Positions 1 to 6,894 are shown, numbered from the stretch's first letter. The stretch is 10,576 nt of DNA from Treponema sp. (GCA_031288575.1 JAITRD010000125.1:1-10576); one strand, 5' to 3'. The notes: generated by a model from the sequence alone, not told the origin. A program made the numbers and translations.

Positions 1-64
1 AGAAAAACAATCTTTGACTCAAGGTCCTTTACAATTTGCTCCCGTTGTTTTCGCTGCATATATA

Positions 65-126
65 GACTATTTTGCATTTCTTTGCAATAAAGTCAAGACT
101 AATTCGCATTATAATGCAAATTAGTC
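65..126. repeat. Four-copy palindromic motif array (GACTAATTTGCA-like) beyond gyrB
   Basis: Four copies of a 12-bp motif form two inverted pairs. Pair 1 is GACTATTTTGCA (65-76, plus) with GACTTTATTGCA read on the minus strand (83-94). Pair 2 is GACTAATTCGCA (97-108, plus) with GACTAATTTGCA on the minus strand (115-126). Pair 2 is a 30-bp palindrome with no loop and one mismatched pair (C105 against A118), with TATAAT readable on both strands at its centre. This dyad symmetry is seen directly. It could be an operator for a dimeric regulator of a gene left of the window, or the second palindrome could fold as a hairpin terminator for gyrB transcripts, which end about 75 bases away. There is no long U-run after the hairpin, so a classic intrinsic terminator is not well supported. 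Apart from this array I see nothing else clear in 1-201. Confidence 0.6.
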
Positions 127-201
127 ATAAATACGGCAGGGTAATACCCCTATCGATCTGTGCGGGTTCTGAACTTAGCGTATTCCGGATACCAGGGGTT
201 T

Positions 202-2109
202 CTATATATCCAAATTTGCCACCAGCAACGCATTCTCCTCGATAAACTCCCGGCGGGGGCCCACCAGTTCACCCATGAGGGTGGAGAAGATCCGTTCCGC
301 CTCCACAGCATCGTCCAGATGAACCTGGATAATGTTCCGCTGGGTGGGGTCCATGGTAGTATTCCAAAGCTGGTCCGGGTTCATTTCCCCAAGACCTTTG
401 TAACGCTGGATAGCGACTTTTTCCGGGTCTTTACCGGATTCCGAGAGGATCCGGTCCTTTTCAGGATCGTCGTAGGCATAGAAAGTCTTCTTTTCATAGC
501 TGATCCTGTAGAGGGGAGGCATGGCGAGGTACACATGACCCCGCTCAATGAGATCCGTCATATAACGGTAGAAGAAGGTGAGGAGCAGAGTCCTGATGTG
601 GGAGCCATCCACATCGGCATCGGCCATGATGATGATCTTATGGTAACGGATCCGGGTGACATCAAATTCGTTCCCGCAGCCTCCGCCGATACTGGCGATG
701 ATCGGCTGGAGTTTTTCATTGGTAACCACTTTTTCTATCCGGGTTTTTTCCACGTTAAGCATCTTGCCAAAGAGGGAAAGGATGGCCTGGTACCGGCGAT
801 TCCGGCCCATTTTGGCGGAACCCCCGGCGGAATCCCCCTCGACGATGAAGAGTTCGCAGAGAGCCGGGTCCTTTTCGGAACAGTCCGCCAGCTTTCCCGG
901 AAGGCCCGCGCTGTCCATGGCATTTTTCCGGCGGGTTGCGTCCCGGGCCTGACGGGCGGCGATACGGGCCTTGGCGGCCAGAACGGATTTTTCCAGGATG
1001 GCGTTTATCACATCGGGGCGCCGGTCCAGAAAAAGCTCCATCTGCTCGTTCACCAGGGACTCCACAATGCCCTTGACCTCGGAGTTACCCAGTTTCCCCT
1101 TGGTTTGACCTTCAAACTGGGGATTGGGGATCTTTACCGACAACACCGCCGTAAGGCCCTCCCGAACATCGTCTCCGGAGAGGCTTTCATCCAGTTTCTT
1201 GGCCTGTTTTGACTTCTTGAGGTACTCGTTCAGGGTCCTGGTCAGGGCGGACTTGAAACCCACCAGGTGCGTACCCCCCTCCCGAGTGTTGATGTCGTTT
1301 ACAAAGGAGAACATAATCTCGTTAAAGCCGTCGTTGTACTGGATGGCGCACTCAAGATCGACCCCGTCCCGGGACCCCTCAAAAAAAATAGGGTCCCTGT
1401 AGAGAACCGTTTTGTTCTCATTGAGGTATTCCACAAAACTTTTGACCCCGCCGTCGAATCTGAATTCATGGACCTTGGGGATCGAAAGCCGTTCATCCCG
1501 AATGGTTATCTTGAGTCCCTTGTTGAGGAAGGCCAGTTCCCGCAGGCGGTTGGAAAGGGCGTCGAAGTTGTAGGTGGTGGTCTCAAAGATGGAGGCATCC
1601 GCCTTAAAGCGGATCACCGTGCCCCGCTTGTCGGTCACGCCGATTTCCCGGGTGGGGCTTTCCGGAACGCCGATCCGGTACCGCTGGGTGTGAATCTTGC
1701 CGTCCACATGAATAAGGGCCTCACACCACTCCGAAAGGGCATTCACCACCGAGACCCCTACCCCGTGGAGACCGCCGGAAACTTTATAGGAATTCTTGTC
1801 GAATTTGCCACCCGCATGGAGCCGGGTCATGACCAGTTCCAGGGCGGAAACATTCTCTATGGGGTGGATATCCACCGGGATTCCCCGGCCGTTATCCTCC
1901 ACCCGGACCACGTCGTTCCCCTCCAAAACGACCAGAATCGTATCGCAATGGCCCTGCATAGCCTCGTCTATGGAGTTATCAACCACCTCAAATACCAGAT
2001 GGTGGAGCCCGTCGATGCCGGTGGTCCCGATATACATTCCCGGTCGTTTACGGACGGCCTCTAAACCCTTAAGAACCTGTATGCTCTGCGCCGAATAATT
2101 TGAACCCAT
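202..2109 (-). CDS. gyrB: DNA gyrase subunit B (type IIA topoisomerase ATPase subunit)
   Basis: This is the ATPase and TOPRIM subunit of DNA gyrase, which with GyrA introduces negative supercoils and relieves torsion ahead of forks. With the start chosen here it has 635 residues, normal for the short GyrB form. The GHKL ATPase domain shows EVVDNSIDEA (41-50, catalytic Glu41 and Mg-binding Asn45), DNGRGIP (72-78) and GGLHGVG (112-118). QTKGKLGNSEV, with the ATP-contacting lysine loop, ends the transducer domain. The TOPRIM domain carries EGDSAGGSA (Glu at about 424) and DADVDG (497-502), followed by QRYKGLGEMN near 568. The frame is open upstream to an ATG at 2214, but the family normally begins shortly before the SAxxIQVLKGLEAVRKRPGMYIG block, so ATG 2109 (MGSNYS) is preferred. 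ATG 2130 is an alternative, and neither has a clear ribosome binding site. gyrA is not in the window. The gene is divergent from dnaA, with DnaA boxes in its promoter. Confidence 0.97.
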   Translation of the reverse strand: MGSNYSAQSIQVLKGLEAVRKRPGMYIGTTGIDGLHHLVFEVVDNSIDEAMQGHCDTILVVLEGNDVVRVEDNGRGIPVDIHPIENVSALELVMTRLHAGGKFDKNSYKVSGGLHGVGVSVVNALSEWCEALIHVDGKIHTQRYRIGVPESPTREIGVTDKRGTVIRFKADASIFETTTYNFDALSNRLRELAFLNKGLKITIRDERLSIPKVHEFRFDGGVKSFVEYLNENKTVLYRDPIFFEGSRDGVDLECAIQYNDGFNEIMFSFVNDINTREGGTHLVGFKSALTRTLNEYLKKSKQAKKLDESLSGDDVREGLTAVLSVKIPNPQFEGQTKGKLGNSEVKGIVESLVNEQMELFLDRRPDVINAILEKSVLAAKARIAARQARDATRRKNAMDSAGLPGKLADCSEKDPALCELFIVEGDSAGGSAKMGRNRRYQAILSLFGKMLNVEKTRIEKVVTNEKLQPIIASIGGGCGNEFDVTRIRYHKIIIMADADVDGSHIRTLLLTFFYRYMTDLIERGHVYLAMPPLYRISYEKKTFYAYDDPEKDRILSESGKDPEKVAIQRYKGLGEMNPDQLWNTTMDPTQRNIIQVHLDDAVEAERIFSTLMGELVGPRREFIEENALLVANLDI

Positions 2110-2187
2110 ACGAATTTTTAGTATAGTCATCTTGAAATAAAAAGTAAAGGTAACGTAAAGGAGAAGGCAGCCGGAATTGTCGAATAA

Positions 2188-2214
2188 TTTATACTGTGGA
2201 TAAGTTGTGAACAA
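2188..2214 (-). promoter_or_regulatory. Putative gyrB promoter overlapping DnaA boxes
   Basis: On the minus strand a TTGTTC -35-like hexamer (2214-2209) and a TATAAA -10 (2193-2188) are separated by 15 bp, predicting a start near 2181 and a leader of about 72 nt before gyrB. The -35 is poor and the spacing short, so this is a tentative call. The perfect DnaA box at 2195-2203 lies between the two hexamers and the weaker box (2206-2214) covers the -35. Bound DnaA would therefore be expected to interfere with this promoter. Confidence 0.4.
2195..2214 (-). promoter_or_regulatory. Tandem DnaA boxes, gyrB side of oriC
   Basis: TGTGGATAA at 2195-2203 is the exact reverse complement of the DnaA box TTATCCACA. 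TGTGAACAA at 2206-2214 matches the same consensus at 7 of 9 positions in the same orientation. The starts are 11 bp apart, about one helical turn, as expected for cooperative DnaA binding. The strong box is a direct sequence match; the second is inferred. Confidence 0.8.
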
Positions 2215-2398
2215 TTAAGCCGGCGCCGGCCGGTCGATGTTAACAAAATACATTTTTTTTTGTTATTCTTATAAATGAATTATGATTAACGTATTTACTT
2301 GTATTATAAGGAATTATGTTTTTTTACTATTCACCTATTAAGGAGAATGGTCATTTTTGTGATCCCTGATTATTTTTTATGTATTATGATACTCTTTT

Positions 2399-2427
2399 TT
2401 GTTGTGGATAATATGTTAATATATAAA
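2399..2427 (+). promoter_or_regulatory. Putative dnaA promoter with internal DnaA box
   Basis: TTGTTG (2399-2404) and TATAAA (2422-2427) are 17 bp apart and would start transcription near 2434, about 20 nt before the dnaA ATG. A perfect DnaA box, TGTGGATAA, sits at 2403-2411 and overlaps the -35 and the spacer. This is the arrangement expected for autorepression of dnaA, which is known in several bacteria. The box is certain as a sequence match; the -35 hexamer is weak. A TATAAT at 2433-2438 has no matching -35. The ribosome binding site is GAAGGA at 2442-2447, 6 bp before the ATG. Confidence 0.5.
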
Positions 2428-2453
2428 TAATCTATAATCCTGAAGGATTTTCC

Positions 2454-3869
2454 ATGGCTGACTGGAATTATGAGATATTTTGGAAGGAAACGATGAACCT
2501 GATCCGGAAGGAGCTTTCGGATCAGGAATTTTCCATGTGGTTCAACATTGATTATCTCAGGGCAACGGAACATGAGATATTTGTCACCGTTCCCCATCCT
2601 TTTTACCGGGATCAGGTAAGCAGCCGGTACAAAAAATACATAGAATCCAAGTTAAAAGAGCTGACCGGTAAGGATCTGTCCATTCTTTTTGAGATAAAAC
2701 CCTCCGATGTTCAAATTCAGGCCCCAGCGCTTAAGAAAAGCACTCTCCGGCAGTCCGAAACTCCGGAAAATTCCCGAAATATTCCGAATTCTGCGCTCTC
2801 CGCGGATACGCGTGAAGAAAAGAAAAAGGGTCCTCATTATCAGCTTAACAAGGATTATACATTTGATAAGTATGTTATCGGGGATAATAACTCCTTCCCC
2901 GCCAACGCGGCCCTGGCTATCGCCCGGAATCCCGGGAATTCTTACCCGGTTTTCCTTATCTATGGAGGGGTAGGACTGGGGAAAACCCATCTTATGCAGG
3001 CCATAGGGAACTATATTTATGAAAATTCAGACAGTAAGGTCATCTATATCACCGCCGAAAATTTCATGAACGAATTTATTCAGGCCCTTAAAGACGACAA
3101 GATGTCGGCTTTTAAGAATAAATATCGTTATGTGGATGCCCTCCTGATTGACGATATTCATTTCTTTGAAAATAAATGGGAAACCCAGGAAGAGTTGTTT
3201 CATACCTTCAATACGCTCTACGATGCCAAAAAACAGATCGTTTTTACCTGTGATCGGCCGGTATCGGACCTGAAAAAGATAACCGACCGGCTTAAATCCC
3301 GGTTTGAACGGGGTCTTAACGTAGATCTACAGCCTCCAAACTACGAAACCCGTTACGCAATCCTTAAAAAAAAGGTTGAAACAAAAAATGTGCTCATTCC
3401 CGACGAGGTTATAGCCCTTATAAGCAAAAATATCTCCAGTAATATCCGTGATCTGGAGGCCGCCCTGACAAAATTGATAGCCTATGGCGAGCTGGTAGGC
3501 AATCCGGTCACCCTGGAAATATCCCGGCAGCAATTAAAAGATGTCTTTGCCTCCCCAAAACAGTCCAATATGTCTATAGAGGTCATACAACGAGTGGTGG
3601 CTGAGGAATATAAACTGTCCCTGATAGACCTTAAAGGCCCTAAACGTACCAAAAAAATCGTATTACCCCGGCAGCTTGCTATGTATATCGCTCGGGAGAT
3701 TACCGAATACTCCACAACGGATATAGGGGACTACTTCGGAGGCCGGGATCATACCACGGTAATGCACAGTTGCAAGGCGATTGAAGAGCGGCTGCAGGCG
3801 GATCCGCGGCTGGATTCTACCATTGAAAACTTAAAAAGACTCATAAAAGAATACAACGCAAAGTCTTAA
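2454..3869 (+). CDS. dnaA: Chromosomal replication initiator protein DnaA
   Basis: DnaA is the AAA+ initiator that binds DnaA boxes, forms an ATP-dependent filament and melts oriC. The 471-residue length is typical. Domain I (about 1-82) starts with W4 and F9 in a helical block. A polar, low-complexity domain II follows (about 83-130). The AAA+ domain III has Walker A GGVGLGKTH (171-179), Walker B LLIDDIHF (230-237), the box VII arginine region SRFERG (282-287) and sensor 2 NIRDLEAAL (330-338). The segment NEFIQALKDDKMSAF (206-220) corresponds to the initiator-specific region that contacts single-stranded origin DNA. Domain IV ends in the DnaA signature GGRDHTTVMHSCKAI (429-443), which reads the box. 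The start at ATG 2454 is supported by GAAGGA 6 bp upstream. It is flanked on both sides by candidate origin DNA and probably regulates its own promoter. Confidence 0.98.
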   Translation: MADWNYEIFWKETMNLIRKELSDQEFSMWFNIDYLRATEHEIFVTVPHPFYRDQVSSRYKKYIESKLKELTGKDLSILFEIKPSDVQIQAPALKKSTLRQSETPENSRNIPNSALSADTREEKKKGPHYQLNKDYTFDKYVIGDNNSFPANAALAIARNPGNSYPVFLIYGGVGLGKTHLMQAIGNYIYENSDSKVIYITAENFMNEFIQALKDDKMSAFKNKYRYVDALLIDDIHFFENKWETQEELFHTFNTLYDAKKQIVFTCDRPVSDLKKITDRLKSRFERGLNVDLQPPNYETRYAILKKKVETKNVLIPDEVIALISKNISSNIRDLEAALTKLIAYGELVGNPVTLEISRQQLKDVFASPKQSNMSIEVIQRVVAEEYKLSLIDLKGPKRTKKIVLPRQLAMYIAREITEYSTTDIGDYFGGRDHTTVMHSCKAIEERLQADPRLDSTIENLKRLIKEYNAKS

Positions 3870-3931
3870 GAACCTGTCCCAAAACTAATTGACTGTGCGC
3901 TAAAGCGCACGGGTTTGGGAAAGCCTCTTAA
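3866..3931. repeat. Imperfect 66-bp inverted repeat at the dnaA 3' end
   Basis: The left arm begins inside the dnaA stop codon (TTAAGAACCTGTCCCAAAAC, 3866-3885). The right arm, read on the minus strand from 3931, is TTAAGAGGCTTTCCCAAACC, matching at 16 of 20 positions. A perfect inner hairpin, GTGCGC-TAAA-GCGCAC, occupies 3895-3910. TCTTAA occurs at both edges (3864-3869 and 3926-3931). The structure could act as a transcription barrier after dnaA, but no U-run follows, so a standard intrinsic terminator is not shown. Terminal inverted repeats with a possible duplicated edge also fit a very small non-autonomous element. Genome copy number would decide. Confidence 0.5.
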
Positions 3932-3957
3932 CAAAGGGTTGATAAATATAGTATAAT
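3928..3957 (+). promoter_or_regulatory. Putative dnaN promoter
   Basis: TTAACA (3928-3933, five of six matches to the -35 consensus) and a perfect TATAAT (3952-3957) are separated by 18 bp, giving a predicted start near 3964. This leaves a leader of about 177 nt before dnaN that includes the candidate unwinding site. The -35 overlaps the right arm of the inverted repeat after dnaA. This is the best sigma-70-like promoter seen in the window, and it would give the dnaN-recF-dciA run a start independent of dnaA. Confidence 0.6.
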
Positions 3958-4058
3958 ACGTGTATAAGTAGGAGTCCGGTGGACAGAGTGCATATTGCTT
4001 TACTTTTATACATGAATTGTTAATTGCTTATTTGCTTATATAGTAATGAATTAGTCGT

Positions 4059-4120
4059 TTTTCCACATAAATGGACAGCCTACTATTACTACTACTAAAT
4101 TTAAATTTATAATATAACAA
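4059..4120. other. oriC: oriC unwinding element: DnaA box, DnaA-trios and AT-rich tract
   Basis: TTTTCCACA at 4059-4067 differs from the DnaA box TTATCCACA at one position. After 12 bp (TAAATGGACAGC) come six trinucleotides CTA CTA TTA CTA CTA CTA (4080-4097), which on the complementary strand read 3'-GAT GAT AAT GAT GAT GAT-5'. That fits the DnaA-trio rule 3'-[G/A]A[T/A]-5' described for B. subtilis oriC, where DnaA assembles on one strand beside the box. A tract almost free of G and C follows (4098-4120). Box, short spacer, trios and AT tract are in the order expected for a basal unwinding system, and the site lies in the dnaA-dnaN spacer as in Bacillus. The remainder of the spacer (3958-4058) is AT-rich with loose TTGCTTA repeats (4024-4030, 4032-4038) and shows no gene. 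Confidence 0.75.
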
Positions 4121-4140
4121 TAATAGGGAGAAAGAAATAT

Positions 4141-5244
4141 ATGAATTTTACCTGTGAACGGAGTATCCTCCTCAAAGAGATAAGCATAGCCCAGGAGATC
4201 ATCTCATCCAAGAATGCTATTTCCATTCTGTCCAATATCTACCTGGAAGCGGAAAATGATACCCTTACCATTAAGTCAACGGATATAAAGGTTAATTTTT
4301 TAACAAAAGTACCCGTTAACGTACTGGAAGAGGGGACTACCACGGTATTTGGGGATAAATTTCTCGGGATTCTCAACTCTATTCCCGATGGTGAACTGGA
4401 ATTTGTTCAAAAAGAGTCAAAGATCATCATACAGCCTGTCAATAAAAAGATAAAATTCCAGTTAAAGAGCATAGCATCGGATAAATTCCCCGAATTCCCG
4501 GTGCCGAATAACGATATTTCCTTTGAAATGCCCATTAAGGATTTCAAAAACATGATCCTGCAGACGATTTTTGCGGTTTCCGATGATGAAACCCGTTATT
4601 TTATGAACGGTGTGTTCTTTGAGAAACAGGAAGAAAAGCTGGTAATGGTCGGTACCGACGGCAGACGGCTTGCCTATATTCAAAAAGAAGCGGGAAATGG
4701 CGATATACGGGATTTTGAGGGGATTATTATTCCTACTAAAATTCTCGGTATTATTTTACGGCGGGCGGGGGATGAAGGGCTTATCGCGTTGTCCATTACC
4801 GATAAGGTGATATTTGCCACCTTTGGTTCGTATCAGCTATCTTCGGTCCTTATTGAGGGGCAGTTTCCCAATTACCGGCGGGTTATTCCGGATAGTCAGA
4901 CCAATTCATTTTCGATGAAACGTCTTGATATGCTGGATGCCCTGCGCAGGGTATCCGTCCTGGTTGAAAAGTCACGGCGGGTATACCTCAAGGTTGTTCC
5001 GGGAACCATATCGGTTTCATCGGAAGAAGGGGAAATAGGAACCGCCACTGAGGATATTCCCGCCAATTATGAGGGGGAAGAGGTCTCCATTGCCCTTAAT
5101 TACCGGTATATCGAAGAACCCTTCAAGGCCATGACCGGGGAAGAAGTGGGTATTCATTTTTCCGAAACCAACCGGGCCATAACCATTAAACCGGTACCGG
5201 AGGAGAGTTATTTCCACGTAATTATGCCCATGCAGATTGATTGA
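4141..5244 (+). CDS. dnaN: DNA polymerase III sliding clamp (beta subunit)
   Basis: DnaN is the ring-shaped beta clamp that tethers DNA polymerase III and repair partners to DNA. The 367-residue length fits three tandem clamp domains of about 120 residues. Family features include the N-terminal SIAQEIISSKNAISILSNIYLEA pattern, TRYFMNGVFF (151-160), TDGRRLAY (172-179), GQFPNYRRVIP (240-250) and the conserved C-terminus ending VIMPMQID, part of the partner-binding pocket. A ribosome binding site, AGGGAG, ends at 4130, 10 bp before the ATG. The gene sits directly after the candidate unwinding element, probably has its own promoter at 3928-3957, and is followed by recF after 16 bp. Confidence 0.97.
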   Translation: MNFTCERSILLKEISIAQEIISSKNAISILSNIYLEAENDTLTIKSTDIKVNFLTKVPVNVLEEGTTTVFGDKFLGILNSIPDGELEFVQKESKIIIQPVNKKIKFQLKSIASDKFPEFPVPNNDISFEMPIKDFKNMILQTIFAVSDDETRYFMNGVFFEKQEEKLVMVGTDGRRLAYIQKEAGNGDIRDFEGIIIPTKILGIILRRAGDEGLIALSITDKVIFATFGSYQLSSVLIEGQFPNYRRVIPDSQTNSFSMKRLDMLDALRRVSVLVEKSRRVYLKVVPGTISVSSEEGEIGTATEDIPANYEGEEVSIALNYRYIEEPFKAMTGEEVGIHFSETNRAITIKPVPEESYFHVIMPMQID

Positions 5245-5260
5245 GCGATTCAGAACGTAG

Positions 5261-6358
5261 ATGCCCTTTCTGTCGTTACGGACATCGGGATTCCGAAACC
5301 TTGCCGATACCGAATCAGATATCCGGGGGAAGGATGTTTTTCTGATCGGGGAAAACGGGCAGGGTAAGACCAATTTTCTGGAAGCCCTGTACTTCTGTTC
5401 CTATGCCTCATCCTTCAGGGGGGTCAGGGATTCTGAACTGGTTCGTACAGGGGAAAAAGACTGTTCCGTATCGGTGGCCTTAGGGGGTTCCCTCTATGAC
5501 CGGATACTGGTAAAGGTGGAAAACAACAAGAAAACGGTGGAGATAGATGGGAAACGGACGGAGGATCGGAAGGATCTGCTCTCCGTCGCGCCCTGTATTG
5601 TATTCTGTCATGATGATATGGAATTTGTCTCCGGAAGCCCTGAACGGCGGCGCTGGTTTTTTGATCAATGCCAGAGTCTCTACGATCCGGTTTATCTGGA
5701 TGATCTACGGAAGTATCGCAGGGTACTGAAGACCCGGAACGCGGTTCTAAAGGAAGACCGGGGTTTTTCCGGAAGCAGCCGCAGTGCCGTTTTGCCCCTT
5801 CTTGATACCCTGGACCCCCAGCTGGCGGCCTATGGCCTGCGGATCATGCAGAAACGGGAAGAATCCGCCCGGTATTTTTCGGAGATCTTCAGCCCCCTGT
5901 ATGAGGAAGTCTCCGGCATAGGGGGCATCGCCATCCGCTACGTTCCCTCCTGGAAGGGAGAGACCGCCGCGGGGGTAGAGGCTTTTCTGACAGAACGCCG
6001 GGAAGGGGATATATCTTCAGGGACAAGCCTCTACGGACCCCACCGGGACCGGTATAGCTTTACCTGCGGTAGTATGGAATTTGCAGGGAAGGCTTCTACC
6101 GGTCAACGGCGTCTCCTCGCCCTCCTCCTCCGTATCGCCGAGGCCCGCCGCTTCTCCCAAATGGACGGTAAAAATCCCATACTCCTCCTGGATGACGTAC
6201 TTCTTGAGCTGGATCCTCAAAAAAGGCGGAAATTTCTCTCCGTTATGCCCGACTACGATCAGGCCTTTTACACCTTTCTGCCGGAGGAACGGATAGATCG
6301 GTACAACAAACCGGACACCCTGGTGTATACTGTTTCAGCGGGGTGCCTTTTGAAATGA
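5261..6358 (+). CDS. recF: DNA replication and repair protein RecF
   Basis: RecF is an SMC-like ABC ATPase that binds gapped DNA and, with RecO and RecR, helps load RecA at gaps and stalled forks. The 365 residues are normal for the family. Walker A is GENGQGKT (30-37). The ABC signature is STGQRR (279-284), slightly different from the commoner SxGQQ wording, and Walker B is ILLLDDVLLELD (307-318). The start ATG 5261 gives the family opening MPFLSLRTSGFRNL. No clear Shine-Dalgarno precedes it and dnaN ends only 16 bp upstream, so translation is probably coupled to dnaN. The stop codon overlaps the ATG of the next gene (ATGA at 6355-6358). Confidence 0.95.
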   Translation: MPFLSLRTSGFRNLADTESDIRGKDVFLIGENGQGKTNFLEALYFCSYASSFRGVRDSELVRTGEKDCSVSVALGGSLYDRILVKVENNKKTVEIDGKRTEDRKDLLSVAPCIVFCHDDMEFVSGSPERRRWFFDQCQSLYDPVYLDDLRKYRRVLKTRNAVLKEDRGFSGSSRSAVLPLLDTLDPQLAAYGLRIMQKREESARYFSEIFSPLYEEVSGIGGIAIRYVPSWKGETAAGVEAFLTERREGDISSGTSLYGPHRDRYSFTCGSMEFAGKASTGQRRLLALLLRIAEARRFSQMDGKNPILLLDDVLLELDPQKRRKFLSVMPDYDQAFYTFLPEERIDRYNKPDTLVYTVSAGCLLK

Positions 6359-6894
6359 AAAAAGCCGGAGATCTGCTTTCGGTTATCTTTGATGATGAAA
6401 TATTAAAGAAAGCCCAGGGATACCATAACTTGTTTTCCTCCTGGAAGATCATCGCGGGGGATAAAATCGCCGCCCATTCCCGGATTGTGGAACTGGAACG
6501 GTACGTTCTTTTGGTGGAGGCGGATCATCCGGGCTGGATACAGATTCTGCGGACCAAACAGAAGGACCTCCTTAACGCGGTCCGCCGCCGTTTCCCCGAC
6601 CTTTCAATCAACGGCATTGCCTTCCGTTTATGCCGGGACCCCGGGGTTTTTCAGCGGGGTGACAGGCGGGGGGATGCTTCGGAAGGGGAAAGACCGGCCG
6701 CGGACGGTGCAGAGGAGCCTTTGGCGGCGGAATCTCCTCCGGAAGCTCCTGAGAATTCGGCGAAAGAAGCGGAGCCCCCGCGGAAGGGCTACGATGCCAT
6801 TACGGATGAACATTTCAAGGAGACCCTGCAGCGGCTGGAGCGGAGCATCGCCTTAAAAGAGGCATCCCTTTCAAAAAAGAAAAAGCCCCGATGA
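6355..6894 (+). CDS. dciA: DUF721/DciA-family protein, predicted replicative helicase loader
   Basis: DUF721 proteins include DciA, the ancestral factor proposed to load the replicative helicase DnaB in bacteria that lack DnaC or DnaI. The DUF721 region covers about residues 6-94 and shows LFSSWKIIAGDKIAAHSRI (26-44), then YVLLVEADHPGWIQILRTKQKDLLNAV (50-76), with the usual conserved tryptophans at W30 and W61. Residues 95-143 form an acidic, Pro/Ala/Glu-rich linker, probably disordered, and 144-179 form a short charged C-terminal helix ending KKKKPR. The start ATG 6355 overlaps the recF stop; a GTG at 6343 would add four residues and is less likely. Its stop overlaps the next gene in the same way. 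Position beside dnaA, dnaN and recF supports a replication role; helicase loading itself is inferred from the family. Confidence 0.85.
   Translation: MKKAGDLLSVIFDDEILKKAQGYHNLFSSWKIIAGDKIAAHSRIVELERYVLLVEADHPGWIQILRTKQKDLLNAVRRRFPDLSINGIAFRLCRDPGVFQRGDRRGDASEGERPAADGAEEPLAAESPPEAPENSAKEAEPPRKGYDAITDEHFKETLQRLERSIALKEASLSKKKKPR

Larger units (their letters stand above)
2110..2453. other. gyrB-dnaA intergenic region, upstream half of a bipartite oriC
   Basis: This 344-bp spacer separates divergent gyrB and dnaA. In order it holds the gyrB leader, the tandem DnaA boxes (2195-2214), a GC-rich block with the perfect palindrome GCCGGCGCCGGC (2219-2230) running into CCGGCCGG (2226-2233), an AT-rich tract with long T-runs (about 2239-2340), a second perfect DnaA box (2403-2411) and the dnaA leader. 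Adjacent DnaA boxes, GC block and AT tract are typical of bacterial origins. No DnaA-trio repeats were found here, unlike the dnaA-dnaN spacer, so this part may recruit and store DnaA rather than be the melting site. No convincing gene was found in it. Confidence 0.65.

Noticed and set aside
139..149. GGGTAATACCC as a gyrB terminator
   Set aside because: The stem is at most 3-5 bp with a tiny loop and no following U-run on the minus strand.
160..1212. 350-codon open frame on the plus strand opposite gyrB
   Set aside because: It is fully antisense to the strongly supported gyrB, starts at a GTG without a ribosome binding site, and resembles no family; long antisense frames are common opposite GC-rich coding sequence.
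1267..2064. 265-codon open frame on the plus strand opposite the gyrB 5' half
   Set aside because: Antisense shadow of gyrB covering its ATPase domain, with no family features of its own.
2110..2214. N-terminal extension of GyrB from an ATG at 2214
   Set aside because: The added 35 residues are unlike GyrB, and that start would put the gyrB promoter and DnaA boxes inside the coding sequence.
2347..2430. 27-codon hydrophobic reading frame (MVIFVIPDYF...) in the dnaA leader region
   Set aside because: AGGAG is only 1 bp from the ATG, too close to act as a ribosome binding site. The frame crosses the predicted dnaA promoter and DnaA box, and AT-rich DNA readily yields hydrophobic frames.
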